From: Azotosporobacter soli
Lineage (GTDB): Bacteria; Bacillota; Negativicutes; SG130
DNA: 64,000 bases
Direction of reading: 5' to 3'
NCBI RefSeq assembly: GCF_030542965.1
Contig: NZ_JAUAOA010000008.1
Location: 1 to 64,000 of the forward strand
Below the pieces are notes generated by a model. That model worked only from the letters and a program-made list of their open reading frames with translations. It was not told the DNA's origin and searched no databases. How positions within the stretch are numbered: position 1 is the stretch's first letter; every line of letters starts with the position of its first letter. Shown piece after piece: positions 9,298-21,866 of the stretch. Position numbers and translations under genes: made by a program.

Positions 9298-12200
9298 TTG
9301 TTAGATGTTAACAATTTTGATTCGATGCGTATTGGACTGGCTTCGCCGGAACAAATTCGCAAATGGTCCTTTGGTGAGGTAAAGAAGCCGGAAACCATTA
9401 ACTATCGTACCCTGAAGCCGGAACGCGACGGCCTCTTCTGCGAAAAGATCTTCGGACCGACGCGGGACTGGGAATGTCATTGCGGCAAATACAAACGCAT
9501 TCGTTACAAAGGTATCGTCTGCGACCGTTGCGGCGTTGAAGTGACGCGCTCTAAAGTGCGTCGCGACCGCATGGGGCATATTGAACTGGCAGCTCCGGTA
9601 TCGCACATCTGGTATTTCAAGGGAATTCCGAGCCGCATGGGCTTGATTTTGGACATTTCACCGCGTTCGCTGGAAAAAGTCCTGTACTTTGCTTCATACA
9701 TTGTACTCGATCCAGGCGACACGCCGTTGATGAAGAAACAGCTGTTGAGCGAAAACGAGTACCGCGACTATCGCGACAAATATGGTTATTCGTTCAAAGT
9801 CGGCATGGGCGCGGAATCCGTGCAGAAGTTGCTGGCTGAGCTGGATCTGGAAAAGATGAGCCGTGAACTACGCCAGGAATTGAAAGAAGTCAGCGGTCAG
9901 CGTAGAATCCGGGCGATTCGTCGCTTGGAAGTCGTAGAAGCATTCCGTAAATCTGGCAATTTGCCGGAATGGATGATCTTTAACGTGGTTCCGGTCATTC
10001 CGCCGGAACTGCGCCCAATGGTTCAGCTCGACGGCGGACGTTTTGCTACCTCCGACCTGAACGACCTGTATCGTCGCGTCATCAACCGGAATAACCGCCT
10101 GAAGCGCCTTTTGGATCTCGGTGCGCCGGATATCATTGTTCGCAATGAAAAACGGATGCTGCAGGAAGCAGTTGACGCTTTGATCGACAATGGTCGTCGC
10201 GGTCGGCCGGTTACCGGTCCTGGCAACCGGCCGCTCAAATCGCTTAGCGATATGCTGAAAGGCAAACAAGGCCGTTTCCGTCAGAACTTGCTTGGCAAAC
10301 GCGTCGATTATTCCGGCCGTTCCGTTATCGTTGTCGGTCCGGAACTCAAGCTGCACCAGTGCGGTCTGCCGAAAGAAATGGCGCTCGAACTGTTTAAGCC
10401 GTTTGTCATGAAAAAGCTGGTCAATGCCGGTCATGCGCATAATATCAAAAGCGCAAAACGCATGGTAGAACGCGTGCGTCCGGAAGTCTGGGATGTACTG
10501 GAAGAAGTCATCAAAGAACATCCGGTCATGCTGAACCGTGCACCGACGCTGCACAGACTGGGCATTCAGGCATTTGAACCGGTATTGACCGAAGGACGCG
10601 CGATCAAGCTGCATCCGCTCGTTTGTACCGCGTATAATGCCGACTTTGACGGTGACCAGATGGCGGTCCATGTACCGCTCTCCGCGGAAGCGCAGGCGGA
10701 AGCCCGTACGCTGATGCTTGCTGCACACAACATATTGGCACCGAAGGACGGCCGGCCAATCGTAACTCCGACACAGGACATGGTTCTCGGTACCTATTAC
10801 CTGACCATGGAACGTCCGGGCGCGAAAGGCGAAGGTAAGATTATCAGCGGCATCAATGAAGCGCTGTTGGCTTATCAGCAAGAGGAATTGTCTCTGCAAG
10901 CCAAGATCAAAGTCCGGTTCCCGGAATATGGTCTGGTTAATACGACGCTTGGCCGCATGATTTTCAATGAAATTCTGCCGGAGGGCATTCGTTATTTCCA
11001 CCAAAAGGATGGCGAATGGCATCTGGGCATCATGATGGACAAGAAGCAATTGGGCAAACTGGTTGCTGAAACCTATCGAATGTACGGAAATTCCAAAACC
11101 GCTCTGGTTCTGGACCAAGTGAAGAAGTTGGGTTATTCGTTTGCTTGCCGGGCCGGCGTTACTGTCGCTATCGCGGACATCATGGTTCCGCCTGCTAAGA
11201 AAGAGATTTTGGCAGAAACGGAAATCAAGGTAGAAACGATTGACAAGCAGTATCGTCGCGGTCTGATCACAGAAGACGAACGCTACAAGAAAACGATCGA
11301 GATGTGGACGAATGCGACCGATGACATCACCAAAGCGATGATGGCGAACCTCGATCCGTTCAATCCGATCTTCATGATGGCCAATTCCGGCGCGCGCGGT
11401 AACATTCAGCAGATTCGTCAGCTGGCTGGTATGCGTGGTCTGATGGCCGATCCATCCGGTCGAATCATCGACTTGCCGATCAAGGCAAACTTCCGTGAGG
11501 GCCTGACAGTACTTGAGTACTTTATCTCGACGCATGGCGCGCGGAAAGGTCTGGCCGACACCGCACTTCGTACGGCGGATTCCGGTTACCTGACCCGTCG
11601 TCTGGTCGATGTAGCGCAAGACGTCATCGTTCGTGAGGACGATTGCGACATCATCGGCATTAATCTGGTAAAAGAACGCGCCAAGATGGTTCGTTCTACG
11701 GTCGCAGGCATTGCCGCACAGAAGGATCGTTTGCTTGAGCAAGTGCTCGCCCAAGATGTCTTGGATCCGAAGACACTCAGCGTCCTGATTCCTTGTGCTA
11801 CAGTGCTTGATGCAGATCATCTGCGTCTCTTGGGCGAACGCGGTGTTGCCGACATCGTCGTTCAAGGCATGGATGGCGAAGAACCCATTCTTCTGGCTAC
11901 GCCGGAAGACGAAATTCGCGCCATTTTGCGTGACTCGATGGTTCGCGAAATGTTGGGACATAAAACAGTTTATCCGGTTAAAGACGGGGCAGGCGTCGAA
12001 TTAATTCCGCCAGGCGTTGAAATGACCGAAAAACTGATTGATCTGGTTCTCGACAATGACGGTCGTGAAGTCAAAATCCGTAATAACAATATCAAAGGCA
12101 TTGAAGTGGAAGCGATCATGGAAAGCGGCAGCGTCATCGAACATTTGCGCGACCGTATCGTCGGACGCTATTCTGCGGAAGATATTGTAAATCCTGAGAC

Positions 12201-13218
12201 GGGCGAGATGATCGTCAAGATCAATGATATGATTTCCGAAGATTTGGCAGAAAAAGTCGTAGCCGTCAGAGACCGCGTTACGATTCGCTCCGTGCTCACC
12301 TGCCGTTCGCAATACGGCGTCTGCATCAAATGCTATGGTCGCAATTTGGCAACCAATCAGCAAGTCGATGTGGGTGAGGCTGTCGGCATTATTGCCGCGC
12401 AGTCGATCGGCGAGCCAGGAACGCAGCTCACCATGCGTACGTTCCATACCGGCGGTGTTGCCGGTGATGACATTACGCAAGGTCTGCCGCGTGTCGAGGA
12501 ATTGTTTGAAGCGCGCAAGCCGAAACGCCCGTCAATTATTGCCGAGGTGGAAGGCGTCGTAACCGTTCATGATACAAAAGGCCAGCGTCGCGTCGTCGTG
12601 CTGCCGCCAGCTGGAGAAGAACGCGTCTACCCGATTCCTTACGGAGCGCGAATCATCGTCAAGGATAACCAGCAGGTTAAACCAGGCGATCGTTTGATCG
12701 AAGGCTCTGTGAACCCGCATGACATTCTGCGCGTTTGCGGTCTGAGAGATACGCATCGTTACCTGGTTTACGAAGTACAAAAAGTTTATAAGTCTCAAGG
12801 CGTTGAGATCAATGATAAGCACATCGAGGTCATGGTGCGGCAAATGCTGCACAAGGTTAAGGTGGAAGAGTCAGGCGACACTGAATTGCTGCCTGGCGAG
12901 TACATTGACATCAATACCTTCGAAGAGGAAAATGCGCGAGCGATTGAAGCTGGCGAGGAACCTGCAGTGGCACGTCCGATTTTGCTCGGCATCACGAAGG
13001 CATCCTTGGCTACCGACTCTTTCTTGTCGGCTGCTTCTTTCCAGGAAACGACAAGGGTTCTTACCGAAGCCGCCATCAAAGGCAAAGTGGATCCGTTGCT
13101 TGGCCTGAAAGAAAATGTCATCATTGGCAAGTTGGTGCCGGCTGGTACCGGCATGAGCCGCTATCGCAACATTCGCATCACTTTCCCGCAGTCAACTCCG
13201 GTTGGAGATGCAGAATAA
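9298..13218 (+). CDS. rpoC: RNA polymerase subunit beta'
   Basis: Catalytic subunit of RNA polymerase; 1306 residues. It has the N-terminal zinc site [20 protein letters not shown] (about 61-80), the metal-binding [12 protein letters not shown] motif (about 447-458) that holds the active-site magnesium, and a second zinc cluster with [11 protein letters not shown] near residue 1002. The start is TTG, about 10 bases after AAGGGAG. A small GC hairpin (about 9246-9270) lies in the gap after rpoB. Closed by a strong terminator. Confidence 0.98.
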   Translation: MLDVNNFDSMRIGLASPEQIRKWSFGEVKKPETINYRTLKPERDGLFCEKIFGPTRDWECHCGKYKRIRYKGIVCDRCGVEVTRSKVRRDRMGHIELAAPVSHIWYFKGIPSRMGLILDISPRSLEKVLYFASYIVLDPGDTPLMKKQLLSENEYRDYRDKYGYSFKVGMGAESVQKLLAELDLEKMSRELRQELKEVSGQRRIRAIRRLEVVEAFRKSGNLPEWMIFNVVPVIPPELRPMVQLDGGRFATSDLNDLYRRVINRNNRLKRLLDLGAPDIIVRNEKRMLQEAVDALIDNGRRGRPVTGPGNRPLKSLSDMLKGKQGRFRQNLLGKRVDYSGRSVIVVGPELKLHQCGLPKEMALELFKPFVMKKLVNAGHAHNIKSAKRMVERVRPEVWDVLEEVIKEHPVMLNRAPTLHRLGIQAFEPVLTEGRAIKLHPLVCTAYNADFDGDQMAVHVPLSAEAQAEARTLMLAAHNILAPKDGRPIVTPTQDMVLGTYYLTMERPGAKGEGKIISGINEALLAYQQEELSLQAKIKVRFPEYGLVNTTLGRMIFNEILPEGIRYFHQKDGEWHLGIMMDKKQLGKLVAETYRMYGNSKTALVLDQVKKLGYSFACRAGVTVAIADIMVPPAKKEILAETEIKVETIDKQYRRGLITEDERYKKTIEMWTNATDDITKAMMANLDPFNPIFMMANSGARGNIQQIRQLAGMRGLMADPSGRIIDLPIKANFREGLTVLEYFISTHGARKGLADTALRTADSGYLTRRLVDVAQDVIVREDDCDIIGINLVKERAKMVRSTVAGIAAQKDRLLEQVLAQDVLDPKTLSVLIPCATVLDADHLRLLGERGVADIVVQGMDGEEPILLATPEDEIRAILRDSMVREMLGHKTVYPVKDGAGVELIPPGVEMTEKLIDLVLDNDGREVKIRNNNIKGIEVEAIMESGSVIEHLRDRIVGRYSAEDIVNPETGEMIVKINDMISEDLAEKVVAVRDRVTIRSVLTCRSQYGVCIKCYGRNLATNQQVDVGEAVGIIAAQSIGEPGTQLTMRTFHTGGVAGDDITQGLPRVEELFEARKPKRPSIIAEVEGVVTVHDTKGQRRVVVLPPAGEERVYPIPYGARIIVKDNQQVKPGDRLIEGSVNPHDILRVCGLRDTHRYLVYEVQKVYKSQGVEINDKHIEVMVRQMLHKVKVEESGDTELLPGEYIDINTFEEENARAIEAGEEPAVARPILLGITKASLATDSFLSAASFQETTRVLTEAAIKGKVDPLLGLKENVIIGKLVPAGTGMSRYRNIRITFPQSTPVGDAE

Positions 13219-13226
13219 CACAAACA

Positions 13227-13260
13227 AAAAGGACACCTGGCTTTTGCCAGGTGTCCTTTT
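13227..13260 (+). terminator. Intrinsic terminator after rpoC
   Basis: Stem GGACACCTGGC with GCCAGGTGTCC and a 4-base TTTT loop, flanked by A and T runs, so it is potentially bidirectional. The stem resembles that of the rplL terminator. Confidence 0.92.
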
Positions 13261-13276
13261 GCATAACGAAAAGATT

Positions 13277-13366
13277 AACACGAAGGGGGGGAGGAAAAAA
13301 GACAAGGGGGGAGGCTTAGAGAAAAATAGTAAAAATCTCTTCCAATCTTTCCCTCTATGTGTTGAA
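13277..13366. repeat. ACACGAAG-type palindromic repeat, copy B
   Basis: Starts AACACGAAG at 13277 and ends TATGTGTTGAA at 13366, with a purine-rich left arm (G-runs and AAAAAAGA) and a pyrimidine-rich right arm (TCTTTCCCTC). Same design as copy A, but the ends are less perfect. The rest of the 390-base gap up to 13611 holds the str promoter and AT-rich sequence with no gene seen. Confidence 0.55.
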
Positions 13367-13525
13367 AAATTTTTCATTGTCCTTTTTTATACCACAAAGA
13401 GGCTAAAAGTGCTTAATTTCTAGTACTTTTAGGGTTGAAAAAGAGAAAAAGAAACACCCGGTAGCGTGGACAGAAAAAACTTTGATAAATCAAGAAAAAA
13501 CAGGCATTTTAAAGCCGAAAAATTA

Positions 13526-13554
13526 TTGACACTGTGAAATCGGAGTGTTAATAT
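13526..13554 (+). promoter_or_regulatory. Promoter of the str operon
   Basis: Consensus TTGACA at 13526-13531, a 17-bp spacer, TAATAT at 13549-13554, about 55 bases before the L7Ae-like gene. Likely drives that gene, rpsL, rpsG, fusA and tuf. Confidence 0.85.
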
Positions 13555-13610
13555 AGTGTAGTGCCTAAATATATGGACCTGATTGGTATGTTTGTAAGGG
13601 AGTGAACCGA

Positions 13611-13862
13611 ATGACGCTCGAAGAATTAAAGAACGTCAAACGCGCTGTTGGCATTAAGCAGGTAACGAAGTCGTTAGAAAAAGATCGGGCTAGCCTGGTG
13701 TTTCTCGCGGCGGATGCGGATGAGCGTGTGGTGATGCCTTTGCGGGAAATGTGCCGGATGAAAGGGATCGTCGTGGAAGCGGCGGCCAGTATGAAGGAAT
13801 TAGGCAAGGCTTGCCAGATAGAAGTAGGCGCGGCTGCGGTGGCGGTGCTTCGGCAAGAGTAA
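13611..13862 (+). CDS. L7Ae-family ribosomal protein-like (YbxF type)
   Basis: 83 residues. Small L7Ae/L30e/S12e-type fold protein, expected to bind RNA kink-turns; the Bacillus homologues YbxF and YlxQ are ribosome-associated K-turn binders. Visible features are a mid-protein SLVFLAADADERV strand-turn segment and a C-terminal VGAAAVAVLRQE. The GTG at 13602 lies within the AAGGGAGTG site, so ATG 13611 is preferred. Its place directly before rpsL matches YbxF in Bacillus. Its exact RNA target cannot be read from the sequence. Confidence 0.85.
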   Translation: MTLEELKNVKRAVGIKQVTKSLEKDRASLVFLAADADERVVMPLREMCRMKGIVVEAAASMKELGKACQIEVGAAAVAVLRQE

Positions 13863-13938
13863 ATCGTAGACGACTCGACCGCTTGTCGGAAGAGTTGTTA
13901 TAAATCATTCAAGTGGATGTTTGGAAGGAGGTGTGCAT

Positions 13939-14313
13939 ATGCCGACAATTAGTCAGTTGGTACGCAAAAGTAGAGAAGTGATGGTTAAGAAATCGACTGC
14001 TCCGGCTCTGAAAGAATGCCCGCAAAAACGTGGGGTTTGCACCAGGGTTTACACCACGACCCCTAAGAAGCCGAACTCCGCGCTTCGTAAGGTTGCTCGT
14101 GTGCGGTTGACGAACGGTATCGAGGTCACTGCTTACATTCCTGGTATTGGTCACAATTTGCAGGAGCATTCCGTGGTTCTGATCCGCGGTGGTCGTGTAA
14201 AAGACTTACCGGGTGTTCGTTACCACATTGTTCGCGGCGCGTTGGATACCGCAGGTGTTCAAGGCCGGAACCAAAGTCGCTCCAAGTATGGTGCGAAGAG
14301 ACCTAAGAAATAG
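13939..14313 (+). CDS. rpsL: Ribosomal protein uS12
   Basis: Decoding-centre protein, 124 residues. The [19 protein letters not shown] segment carries the lysines where streptomycin-resistance changes usually occur, and here they look wild type. [13 protein letters not shown] contains the conserved aspartate region. The upstream in-frame ATG at 13921 is too far 5'; ATG 13939 follows AAGGAGGTG. Confidence 0.98.
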   Translation: MPTISQLVRKSREVMVKKSTAPALKECPQKRGVCTRVYTTTPKKPNSALRKVARVRLTNGIEVTAYIPGIGHNLQEHSVVLIRGGRVKDLPGVRYHIVRGALDTAGVQGRNQSRSKYGAKRPKK

Positions 14314-14335
14314 GTTGAAGCTTAAGAATTTTTAG

Positions 14336-14821
<486 letters not shown>

Positions 14822-14859
14822 TATTGTTGGGTAGTATGCAACAGTAAGGAGTGATTAGA

Positions 14860-16935
14860 GTGGCTAGAAAATTCCCGCTCGCGAAAACGCGTAATATCGG
14901 CATCATGGCTCACATCGATGCAGGTAAAACGACGACTACTGAACGCATACTGTTTTATACCGGTCGCGTACACAAAATCGGTGAGGTGCACGAAGGCGCC
15001 GCTACCATGGACTGGATGGTGCAAGAGCAGGAGCGTGGTATTACCATCACCTCCGCTGCCACCACCGCTGAATGGGACGGACATCGTATTAACATCATTG
15101 ACACGCCTGGACACGTGGACTTTACCGTTGAGGTAGAGCGCTCCTTGCGGGTGTTGGATGGCTCGGTAGCTGTGTTTTGCGCTAAAGGTGGCGTAGAACC
15201 GCAGTCAGAAACAGTTTGGCGTCAGGCTGATAAATATCATGTGCCGCGTATGGCGTATGTAAACAAGATGGATATTCTGGGTGCCGACTTCTATCGTGTT
15301 GTCGACATGATGAAAAGTCGCTTGGGTGCGAACGCTGTGCCGATCCAGTTGCCTATCGGCTTTGAAGATACCTTCAAAGGCATGGTCGACTTGGTGGAGA
15401 TGACGGCGATTGTTTATACGGATGACTTGGGCAAGACGAGCGAAGCGGCTGCAATTCCGGAAGACATGGCTGAAGTGGTTGAGACCTATCGCCAAGGTCT
15501 GTTGGATGCGGTAGCTGAGAGTGATGACGAGCTCATGATGAAGTATCTGGAAGGCGAAGAGCTGACTGTTGAGGAAATTAAAGCTGGTATCCGTAAGGCT
15601 ACCATTGCTTGCAAAATGACTCCGGTTACTTGCGGATCGTCTTACAAGAATAAAGGCGTACAGCCGCTGCTTGACGCAGTTGTCGCTTATATGCCTGCTC
15701 CGATCGATATTCCGGCAATCAAGGGTACCAATCCTGATAGCGGTGAAGAAGATGAGCGGGCGGCAAGCGATGAACTTCCGTTCTCGGCGTTGGCGTTCAA
15801 AATCATGGCCGATCCGTATGTCGGCAAACTGGCTTTCTTCCGGGTGTATTCGGGCAAGCTGGAGTCGGGCTCTTACGTTTATAACTCTACTAAGGGTAAG
15901 AAAGAACGTATCGGTCGTATTCTCCAGATGCATGCGAACCATCGCGAAGAGATCAGCATTGTCTACACCGGTGATATTGCGGCTGCAGTTGGTTTGAAAG
16001 ATACTACCACTGGTGATACCTTGTGCGACGATAAAGCGCAAATCGTGCTTGAGTCCATGGTCTTCCCGGAACCGGTTATCTCGGTTGCGGTAGAGCCTAA
16101 AACGAAAGCCGACCAGGAAAAAATGGGTATTGCCTTGCAGCGTTTGGCTGAAGAAGATCCGACGTTTAGAGTTCGTACTGACGAGGAAACTGGTCAGACG
16201 ATCATCGGCGGTGTTGGCGAGCTCCATTTGGAGATCATCGTTGACCGGATGTTGCGCGAGTTCAAGGTAGAATGCAACGTAGGTGCGCCTCAGGTTGCTT
16301 ACCGTGAAACGATTCGCAAATCAGTCAAGAGCGAAGGCAAGTTTGTTCGTCAGTCCGGCGGTCGTGGCCAATATGGTCATTGCTGGTTGGAATTGACGCC
16401 GCAAGAGCCGGGTCAAGGTTTTGTCTTTGAAAACAAAGTCGTCGGTGGTGCGATTCCTCGTGAATACATCAACCCGATCGAAGCGGGTATCAAGGAAGCA
16501 ATGGAAATCGGCGTTCTTGCCGGGTATCCAATGGTTGACATTAAAGTAACCGTGTTTGACGGTTCTTACCATGATGTTGACTCCTCGGAAATGGCGTTTA
16601 AGATTGCCGGCTCCATGGGCTTTAAGTCGGGTTGCCAAAAGGCCAGCCCGGTCATCCTTGAACCGTATATGAAGGTAGAAGTCATCGTGCCGGAAGAGTA
16701 CATGGGCGACGTTATCGGCGACCTGAACTCCCGTCGCGGTCGCATTGAAGGCATGGAAGCCCGTAGCGGTTCCCAGTCAATCAAGTCCTTCGTACCTTTG
16801 GCGGAAATGTTTGGCTATGTAACGGACTTGCGGTCTAAGACCCAAGGTCGCGGCAACTACTCGATGGAATTCGATCATTATGAAGAAGTTCCGAAGAGCA
16901 TTGCTGAAGCCATCGCTGCTAAAGTAAAAGGCTAA
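14860..16935 (+). CDS. fusA: Elongation factor G
   Basis: Translocation GTPase, 691 residues. The G domain has AHIDAGKTT (17-25), an RGITI switch, DTPGH (about 81-85) and NKMD (about 135-138), followed by domains II-V. The GTG at 14851 belongs to the AAGGAGTG ribosome-binding site; GTG 14860 gives the usual N-terminus [20 protein letters not shown]. Followed 36 bases later by tuf. Confidence 0.98.
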   Translation: MARKFPLAKTRNIGIMAHIDAGKTTTTERILFYTGRVHKIGEVHEGAATMDWMVQEQERGITITSAATTAEWDGHRINIIDTPGHVDFTVEVERSLRVLDGSVAVFCAKGGVEPQSETVWRQADKYHVPRMAYVNKMDILGADFYRVVDMMKSRLGANAVPIQLPIGFEDTFKGMVDLVEMTAIVYTDDLGKTSEAAAIPEDMAEVVETYRQGLLDAVAESDDELMMKYLEGEELTVEEIKAGIRKATIACKMTPVTCGSSYKNKGVQPLLDAVVAYMPAPIDIPAIKGTNPDSGEEDERAASDELPFSALAFKIMADPYVGKLAFFRVYSGKLESGSYVYNSTKGKKERIGRILQMHANHREEISIVYTGDIAAAVGLKDTTTGDTLCDDKAQIVLESMVFPEPVISVAVEPKTKADQEKMGIALQRLAEEDPTFRVRTDEETGQTIIGGVGELHLEIIVDRMLREFKVECNVGAPQVAYRETIRKSVKSEGKFVRQSGGRGQYGHCWLELTPQEPGQGFVFENKVVGGAIPREYINPIEAGIKEAMEIGVLAGYPMVDIKVTVFDGSYHDVDSSEMAFKIAGSMGFKSGCQKASPVILEPYMKVEVIVPEEYMGDVIGDLNSRRGRIEGMEARSGSQSIKSFVPLAEMFGYVTDLRSKTQGRGNYSMEFDHYEEVPKSIAEAIAAKVKG

Positions 16936-16971
16936 TTAAAAACCATTCGATAATAAGGAGGCATTTCTGCA

Positions 16972-18174
16972 ATGGCAAAGAAAAAGTTTGAAAGAAACAA
17001 ACCCCACGTAAATATCGGCACCATCGGTCACGTTGACCATGGCAAAACTTCGTTGACTGCGGCTATCACCATGGTGTTGGCCAAAGCCGGCGGCGCTGAG
17101 TTCATGGCATATGACATGATCGACAAGGCTCCGGAAGAAAGAGAACGCGGCATCACGATCAACACCGCACACGTTGAGTACGAGACTGAAAAACGTCACT
17201 ACGCTCACGTTGACTGCCCGGGCCATGCTGACTATGTTAAAAACATGATCACCGGCGCGGCTCAAATGGACGGCGCAATCCTGGTTGTAAGTGCTGCTGA
17301 CGGCCCGATGCCGCAAACGCGCGAGCATATCCTGCTCTCCCGCCAAGTTGGCGTTCCGGCAATGGTTGTCTTCCTGAATAAGGCTGACCTCGTTGACGAC
17401 GCTGAACTGATGGAATTGGTTGAGATGGAAGTTCGCGAACTTCTCTCCAGCTACGATTTCCCTGGCGACGACATTCCTGTAGTTTGCGGTTCCGCCGTAA
17501 AAGCTCTGGAATGCGCATGCGGCAAGCGCGAATGCGCTTGGTGCAGCAAAATCCTCGAACTGATGGACAATGTCGACGAATACATCCCGACGCCGGCTCG
17601 TGCAACGGACAAGCCGTTCCTGATGCCTGTCGAGGACGTGTTCACGATCACTGGTCGCGGCACTGTTGCTACCGGTCGTGTAGAACGTGGCGAAGTTAAA
17701 GTCGGCGAAACGATTGAAATCGTTGGTCTGAGCGAAAAACCTCGTTCGACGGTTGTAACCGGCGTAGAAATGTTCCGCAAGCTGCTCGATTCGGCAACTG
17801 CTGGCGACAACATCGGCGCACTGCTGCGCGGCGTTGAGCGTAAAGACATCGAACGCGGCCAAGTACTGGCAAAACCGGGTTCGATCAAACCGCACACGAA
17901 ATTCAAAGCAGAAGTATATGTCCTGAGCAAAGAAGAAGGCGGCCGTCATACTCCGTTCTTCACCAACTATCGCCCGCAGTTCTACTTCCGTACAACGGAC
18001 GTAACCGGCGTGGTAAACCTGCCGGAAGGCGTGGAAATGGTTATGCCTGGCGACAACATTCAAATGCACATCGAACTGATCACGACGATCGCTATCGAAG
18101 AAGGCTTGCGCTTCGCGATTCGCGAAGGCGGCCGTACTGTCGGCGCCGGCGTTGTAACTTCGATCGACGCATAA
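16972..18174 (+). CDS. tuf: Elongation factor Tu, copy 2
   Basis: Second EF-Tu gene, in the str operon right after fusA; 400 residues. It is identical at every base to the copy at 2-1204, including the four-cysteine insert at residues 181-191, while the sequence after the stop codon differs at once. The start follows ATAAGGAGG. Expected to be co-transcribed with fusA. Perfect identity with unlike flanks indicates homogenisation by gene conversion. Confidence 0.98.
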   Translation: MAKKKFERNKPHVNIGTIGHVDHGKTSLTAAITMVLAKAGGAEFMAYDMIDKAPEERERGITINTAHVEYETEKRHYAHVDCPGHADYVKNMITGAAQMDGAILVVSAADGPMPQTREHILLSRQVGVPAMVVFLNKADLVDDAELMELVEMEVRELLSSYDFPGDDIPVVCGSAVKALECACGKRECAWCSKILELMDNVDEYIPTPARATDKPFLMPVEDVFTITGRGTVATGRVERGEVKVGETIEIVGLSEKPRSTVVTGVEMFRKLLDSATAGDNIGALLRGVERKDIERGQVLAKPGSIKPHTKFKAEVYVLSKEEGGRHTPFFTNYRPQFYFRTTDVTGVVNLPEGVEMVMPGDNIQMHIELITTIAIEEGLRFAIREGGRTVGAGVVTSIDA

Positions 18175-18194
18175 GTTGACACTCACGGATATGT

Positions 18195-18218
18195 GGGGCG
18201 ACTCTAACCAGTCGCCCC
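18195..18218 (+). terminator. Hairpin after tuf copy 2
   Basis: 9-bp stem GGGGCGACT with AGTCGCCCC and a 6-base loop. The tail TATATAG is a weak T-run, so partial read-through into the S10 operon is possible. No good promoter is visible between here and rpsJ. Confidence 0.65.
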
Positions 18219-18245
18219 TATATAGAGAAACGATCCCAATGCGAT

Positions 18246-18290
18246 GAGGTGGAAGGTTGCCCGCACGCTGCGGGGGGAATTTCCACTGAG
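18246..18290 (+). promoter_or_regulatory. Structured leader before rpsJ
   Basis: A stem of GTGGAA with TTCCAC encloses GCCCGC pairing with GCGGGG. A smaller GTCC/GGAC hairpin follows before the rpsJ ribosome-binding site. This may be a ribosomal-protein leader for the S10 operon. The evidence is only the fold and the place. Confidence 0.4.
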
Positions 18291-18333
18291 AAATGTCCGT
18301 TCAAAGAAACTGGACGATAAGGAGGAAACTTAA

Positions 18334-18645
18334 ATGGCTAAACAACAAAAAATTCGTATACGCCTCAAAGCGTATGATCATAAAGCGTTAGACCAAAGCG
18401 CTGCTCGCATCGTAGAAACTGCAAAACGTACCGGTGCAATGGTTTCCGGGCCGATTCCGCTTCCTACGGAGAAAAATATCTTTACGATTCTGCGTTCACC
18501 CCATGTTAATAAAGATTCGCGTGAGCAATTCGAAATGAGAACTCACAAACGTCTGATTGACATTCTGGAGCCGACTTCTAAGACCGTCGATGCACTGATG
18601 CGTCTCGATCTGCCGGCCGGTGTGGACATCGAAATCAAGCTGTAG
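18334..18645 (+). CDS. rpsJ: Ribosomal protein uS10
   Basis: 30S head protein and NusB partner in antitermination; 103 residues. It has the family signature [20 protein letters not shown] (about 50-69). First gene of the S10 operon; the start follows AAGGAGG. Confidence 0.98.
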   Translation: MAKQQKIRIRLKAYDHKALDQSAARIVETAKRTGAMVSGPIPLPTEKNIFTILRSPHVNKDSREQFEMRTHKRLIDILEPTSKTVDALMRLDLPAGVDIEIKL

Positions 18646-18660
18646 GAGGAGGTGGCATAA

Positions 18661-19302
18661 ATGGCTAAAGGAATTCTGGGTAGAAAACTTGGTATGACTC
18701 AAATCTTCACTGCAGAGGGCGCATTGATCCCTGTCACCGTAGTGGAGGCGGGCAATAGCATAGTACTGCAGAATAGAACTGTTGAAAACGACGGCTACAA
18801 TGCAGTGCAGCTGGGCTTTGGCACTGTTAAAGATAAAAAGGTTACCAGACCGATGAAGGGACATTTCGATAAAGCTGGCGTGAAACCGGTAAAGTTTATC
18901 CGTGAAATCCGCCTGGCCGCTCCTTCGGAGTATGAAGTGGGCCAAAGCATCGGAGTGGACGTTTTTACTGAAGGCGAAATGATCGACGTATCGGGTGTGG
19001 CCAAAGGCAAAGGCTTTGCTGGCTGCATCAAGCGGCACAACTTCGCACGCGGACCGATGGCCCATGGCTCGAAGTCTCATCGTGAGCCTGGTTCAATGGG
19101 TCCCCGGATGAGCGGTGGCGGCGGTAAAGTATTCAAAGGCAAAAAACTGCCGGGTCGTATGGGCGGACAAAAAGTAACCGTACAACGTCTGACAGTCGTC
19201 CGTGTGGATGCTGAGCGTAACCTGCTCCTGATTAAAGGTGCGGTTCCTGGTCCTAAGGGCGGTTTTGTTATTGTAAAAAATACCGTTAAGCCTCAGAAGT
19301 AA
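18661..19302 (+). CDS. rplC: Ribosomal protein uL3
   Basis: Early-assembly 50S protein whose loop reaches the peptidyl transferase centre; 213 residues. It begins AKGILGRKLGMTQIF and contains the glycine-rich GPMAHGSKSHREPGSMG loop. It starts 15 bases after rpsJ, with GGAGGAGG overlapping the rpsJ stop region. Confidence 0.98.
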   Translation: MAKGILGRKLGMTQIFTAEGALIPVTVVEAGNSIVLQNRTVENDGYNAVQLGFGTVKDKKVTRPMKGHFDKAGVKPVKFIREIRLAAPSEYEVGQSIGVDVFTEGEMIDVSGVAKGKGFAGCIKRHNFARGPMAHGSKSHREPGSMGPRMSGGGGKVFKGKKLPGRMGGQKVTVQRLTVVRVDAERNLLLIKGAVPGPKGGFVIVKNTVKPQK

Positions 19303-19374
19303 AAATCCGGGATGTTCGGTATGCTATCTGATTAGCCGCTGCCGGACGTCGATATCGAAAGGAGGAAGTGCTAT

Positions 19375-20001
19375 ATGCCGAAAGTAGCAGTATATGATAT
19401 TACCGGTGCAAAAACCGGTGATATGGAATTAAATGATAACGTCTTTGGCGTAGAAGTTAACGAAGCTGTGTTGCATCAAGCTTTGATCATGCAACAGGCT
19501 AACCAACGTCAGGGCAATGCCTCAACCAAAACAAGAGGTTTGGTTCGCGGCGGCGGTAAGAAACCTTGGAAACAAAAAGGCACTGGCCGTGCTCGCGCGG
19601 GCAGCATCCGTTCTCCGTTGTGGGTAGGCGGCGGTACTACGTTCGGACCTCAACCCCGTTCGTATGCTTTCACAATGCCTCGCAAACAACGTCGTCTGGC
19701 TTTGAAATCCGCTTTGGCGGCTAAAGTTCTGGGTGGCGAACTGTTGATCCTGGAGGACATCAATTTTGATGCTCCTAAAACCAAAAATGTGGTCAAAATG
19801 ATGCAGGATTTCAATTTTGCGGATCAAAAAGCACTCATCATCACTGCTGAGTCGATTGAAAACGTAGAAAAGTCTTCCCGCAACATTCCAGGCATCAAAA
19901 CGATTAATACGATGGGTCTGAATGTCTATGACTTGCTGCATCACAACAAAGTGTTTGTGACCAAGGCAGCTGTCAGCCGCATCGAGGAGGTGCTCGCATA
20001 A
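19375..20001 (+). CDS. rplD: Ribosomal protein uL4
   Basis: 50S exit-tunnel protein, 208 residues. The extended tunnel loop includes [18 protein letters not shown] (about 60-77). In several bacteria uL4 represses its own S10 operon; whether that holds here is not shown by the sequence. A 72-base gap with a CCGGA inverted pair separates it from rplC. Its stop shares one base with the rplW start. Confidence 0.98.
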   Translation: MPKVAVYDITGAKTGDMELNDNVFGVEVNEAVLHQALIMQQANQRQGNASTKTRGLVRGGGKKPWKQKGTGRARAGSIRSPLWVGGGTTFGPQPRSYAFTMPRKQRRLALKSALAAKVLGGELLILEDINFDAPKTKNVVKMMQDFNFADQKALIITAESIENVEKSSRNIPGIKTINTMGLNVYDLLHHNKVFVTKAAVSRIEEVLA

Positions 20002-20288
20002 TGGAAAATTTGCGCGATGTACTCATCCGTCCGGTAATCACTGAAAAGTCTTCGGCTTTGATGCAAGAGAACAAATACACTTTCATCGTACCGCTGAAGT
20101 CCAATAAGGTAGAAGTTCGGCAAGCGGTTGAGCGTATTTTCAAAGTAAAAGTCTTAGATGTGCACACGCTGCGCGTTCTGGGTAAAACCAAACGCATGGG
20201 TCGCCATCAAGGCAAACGTTCCGATTACAAGAAAGCCATCGTTAAGTTGGCTCCTGGTCAGAACATTGAATTCTTCGAAGGGGTCTAA
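20001..20288 (+). CDS. rplW: Ribosomal protein uL23
   Basis: Exit-tunnel rim protein and docking site for trigger factor and SRP; 95 residues. It begins with [16 protein letters not shown], the family signature. The TAATG overlap with rplD implies translational coupling; GAGGAGG inside rplD supplies the ribosome-binding site. Confidence 0.98.
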   Translation: MENLRDVLIRPVITEKSSALMQENKYTFIVPLKSNKVEVRQAVERIFKVKVLDVHTLRVLGKTKRMGRHQGKRSDYKKAIVKLAPGQNIEFFEGV

Positions 20289-20319
20289 CCCCTGATTTTA
20301 CCGAAAAGGAGGGACTATC

Positions 20320-21147
20320 ATGGCCGTAAAATCATTTAAACCTTATTCCGCCGGCCGCCGTTTCATGACCGTGGCTAGTTTCGATGAAATTACCACAAAC
20401 AAACCGGAACGATCCTTAGTTGAGCGCGTGCTGCAACATGGCGGACGTAACAACCAAGGTCGCATGACCGTAAGACACCAAGGCGGCGGTCACAAACGCC
20501 TGTATCGCATCATCGATTTCAAGCGTAACAAGGATGGCGTACCTGCAAAGGTTGCTACCATTGAATATGACCCTAACCGTTCTGCACGTATCGCTCTGCT
20601 GCATTATGCAGATGGCGAAAAGCGCTACATTTTGGCTCCTAACGGACTGAAAGTCGGCGACGCGATTATGAATGGCGCAGAAGCTGACATTAAAGTCGGT
20701 AATGCACTGCCGATCGTCAATATTCCGGTCGGTACCCAAATCCATAATATCGAACTCAAAATCGGCAAAGGCGGTCAAATTGTTCGTTCCGCCGGTACCA
20801 GCGCTCAGCTGATGGCAAAAGACGGAGATTATGCTCTGCTGCGTATGCCTTCCAGCGAACTGCGTAAAGTACACATCAATTGCCGGGCTACAATCGGTCA
20901 AGTAGGCAACCTGGAACATGAGAACATCAGCATCGGTAAAGCCGGCCGTTCTCGTTGGAAAGGCATTCGTCCTGCTAACCGTGGTGTAACGATGAATCCT
21001 TGCGATCATCCGCATGGTGGTGGTGAAGGCCATTCGCCGGTCGGCCGCAAGCATCCGGTTACTCCTTGGGGCAAAAATGCGATGGGCGTAAGAACCCGCC
21101 GCAACAAAACTTCGGACAAGATGATCGTCAAGAGACGGGTCAAGTAA
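20320..21147 (+). CDS. rplB: Ribosomal protein uL2
   Basis: Needed for subunit joining and peptidyl transferase activity; 275 residues. It has an N-terminal OB-like domain, an SH3-like domain, and the conserved C-terminal [19 protein letters not shown] containing the universally conserved histidine region. The start follows AAAAGGAGGG. Confidence 0.98.
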   Translation: MAVKSFKPYSAGRRFMTVASFDEITTNKPERSLVERVLQHGGRNNQGRMTVRHQGGGHKRLYRIIDFKRNKDGVPAKVATIEYDPNRSARIALLHYADGEKRYILAPNGLKVGDAIMNGAEADIKVGNALPIVNIPVGTQIHNIELKIGKGGQIVRSAGTSAQLMAKDGDYALLRMPSSELRKVHINCRATIGQVGNLEHENISIGKAGRSRWKGIRPANRGVTMNPCDHPHGGGEGHSPVGRKHPVTPWGKNAMGVRTRRNKTSDKMIVKRRVK

Positions 21148-21200
21148 TCATAGAGCTTGATCCTCTGATCGCTTAACCAAAGAGAAGGGAGGCTAACCTA

Positions 21201-21482
21201 ATGTCCAGATCGATTAAAAAGGGCCCATATGTACATGAGAGCCTGATGAAGAAGATTGATGCAATGAACGAAAAGGGCGAAAAGAAAGTGGTGAAGTGCT
21301 GGTCGCGCAGCTCCACGATTCTGCCGAATTTCGTTGGACATACCATCGCCGTTCATGACGGCCGCAAGCATGTGCCTGTATATGTGACCGAAGATATGGT
21401 CGGCCACAAACTGGGTGAGTTCGCACCTACCCGTACGTACAAAGGTCATGCTGGTAACGAAAAATCCACGTCCCTGCGCTAA
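21201..21482 (+). CDS. rpsS: Ribosomal protein uS19
   Basis: 30S head protein near the A-site finger; 93 residues. It begins [19 protein letters not shown] and carries the family core [20 protein letters not shown]. The start follows AAGGGAGG. Confidence 0.98.
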   Translation: MSRSIKKGPYVHESLMKKIDAMNEKGEKKVVKCWSRSSTILPNFVGHTIAVHDGRKHVPVYVTEDMVGHKLGEFAPTRTYKGHAGNEKSTSLR

Positions 21483-21512
21483 GCGGACGACTTGCCGGAA
21501 GGAGGTTAGTAT

Positions 21513-21845
21513 ATGGAAGCTAAGGCAATTGCCAAGCATATTCGCATTTCGCCGCGGAAAGTTCGCATCGTTATCGACCTGATCCGTGGCAAGAATGTTG
21601 GAGAAGCATACGCTATCTTGAAACACACACCGAAAGTTGGCTCGGAAGTAGTCATTAAGGTGTTGAAATCTGCTATCGCTAATGCGGAGCATAACTGCGA
21701 ACTGAATGTTGATAAGCTGTTCGTGTCGGCTGCTTTTGTCGATCAAGGACCTACCATGAAGCGGATTCATCCGCGCTCTCGTGGACAAGCGTTCAAGATT
21801 CTGAAGCGCACTAGCCACGTAACACTCGTAGTTAAAGAAAGATAA
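21513..21845 (+). CDS. rplV: Ribosomal protein uL22
   Basis: Lines the exit tunnel next to uL4; 110 residues. The beta-hairpin tip region [20 protein letters not shown] is where macrolide-resistance changes arise in other bacteria; it looks standard here. The start follows GGAAGGAGG. Confidence 0.98.
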   Translation: MEAKAIAKHIRISPRKVRIVIDLIRGKNVGEAYAILKHTPKVGSEVVIKVLKSAIANAEHNCELNVDKLFVSAAFVDQGPTMKRIHPRSRGQAFKILKRTSHVTLVVKER

Positions 21846-21866
21846 ACTGGTGAAGGAGGGAATTAA

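Noticed and set aside
9868-11961. Minus-strand open frame of 697 codons inside rpoC
   Set aside because: Fully antisense to a highly conserved gene, rich in His, Phe, Arg and Asn as expected for a frame shadow; no ribosome-binding site.
16936-18186. Minus-strand open frame of 416 codons over tuf
   Set aside because: Antisense shadow of EF-Tu with no motif.
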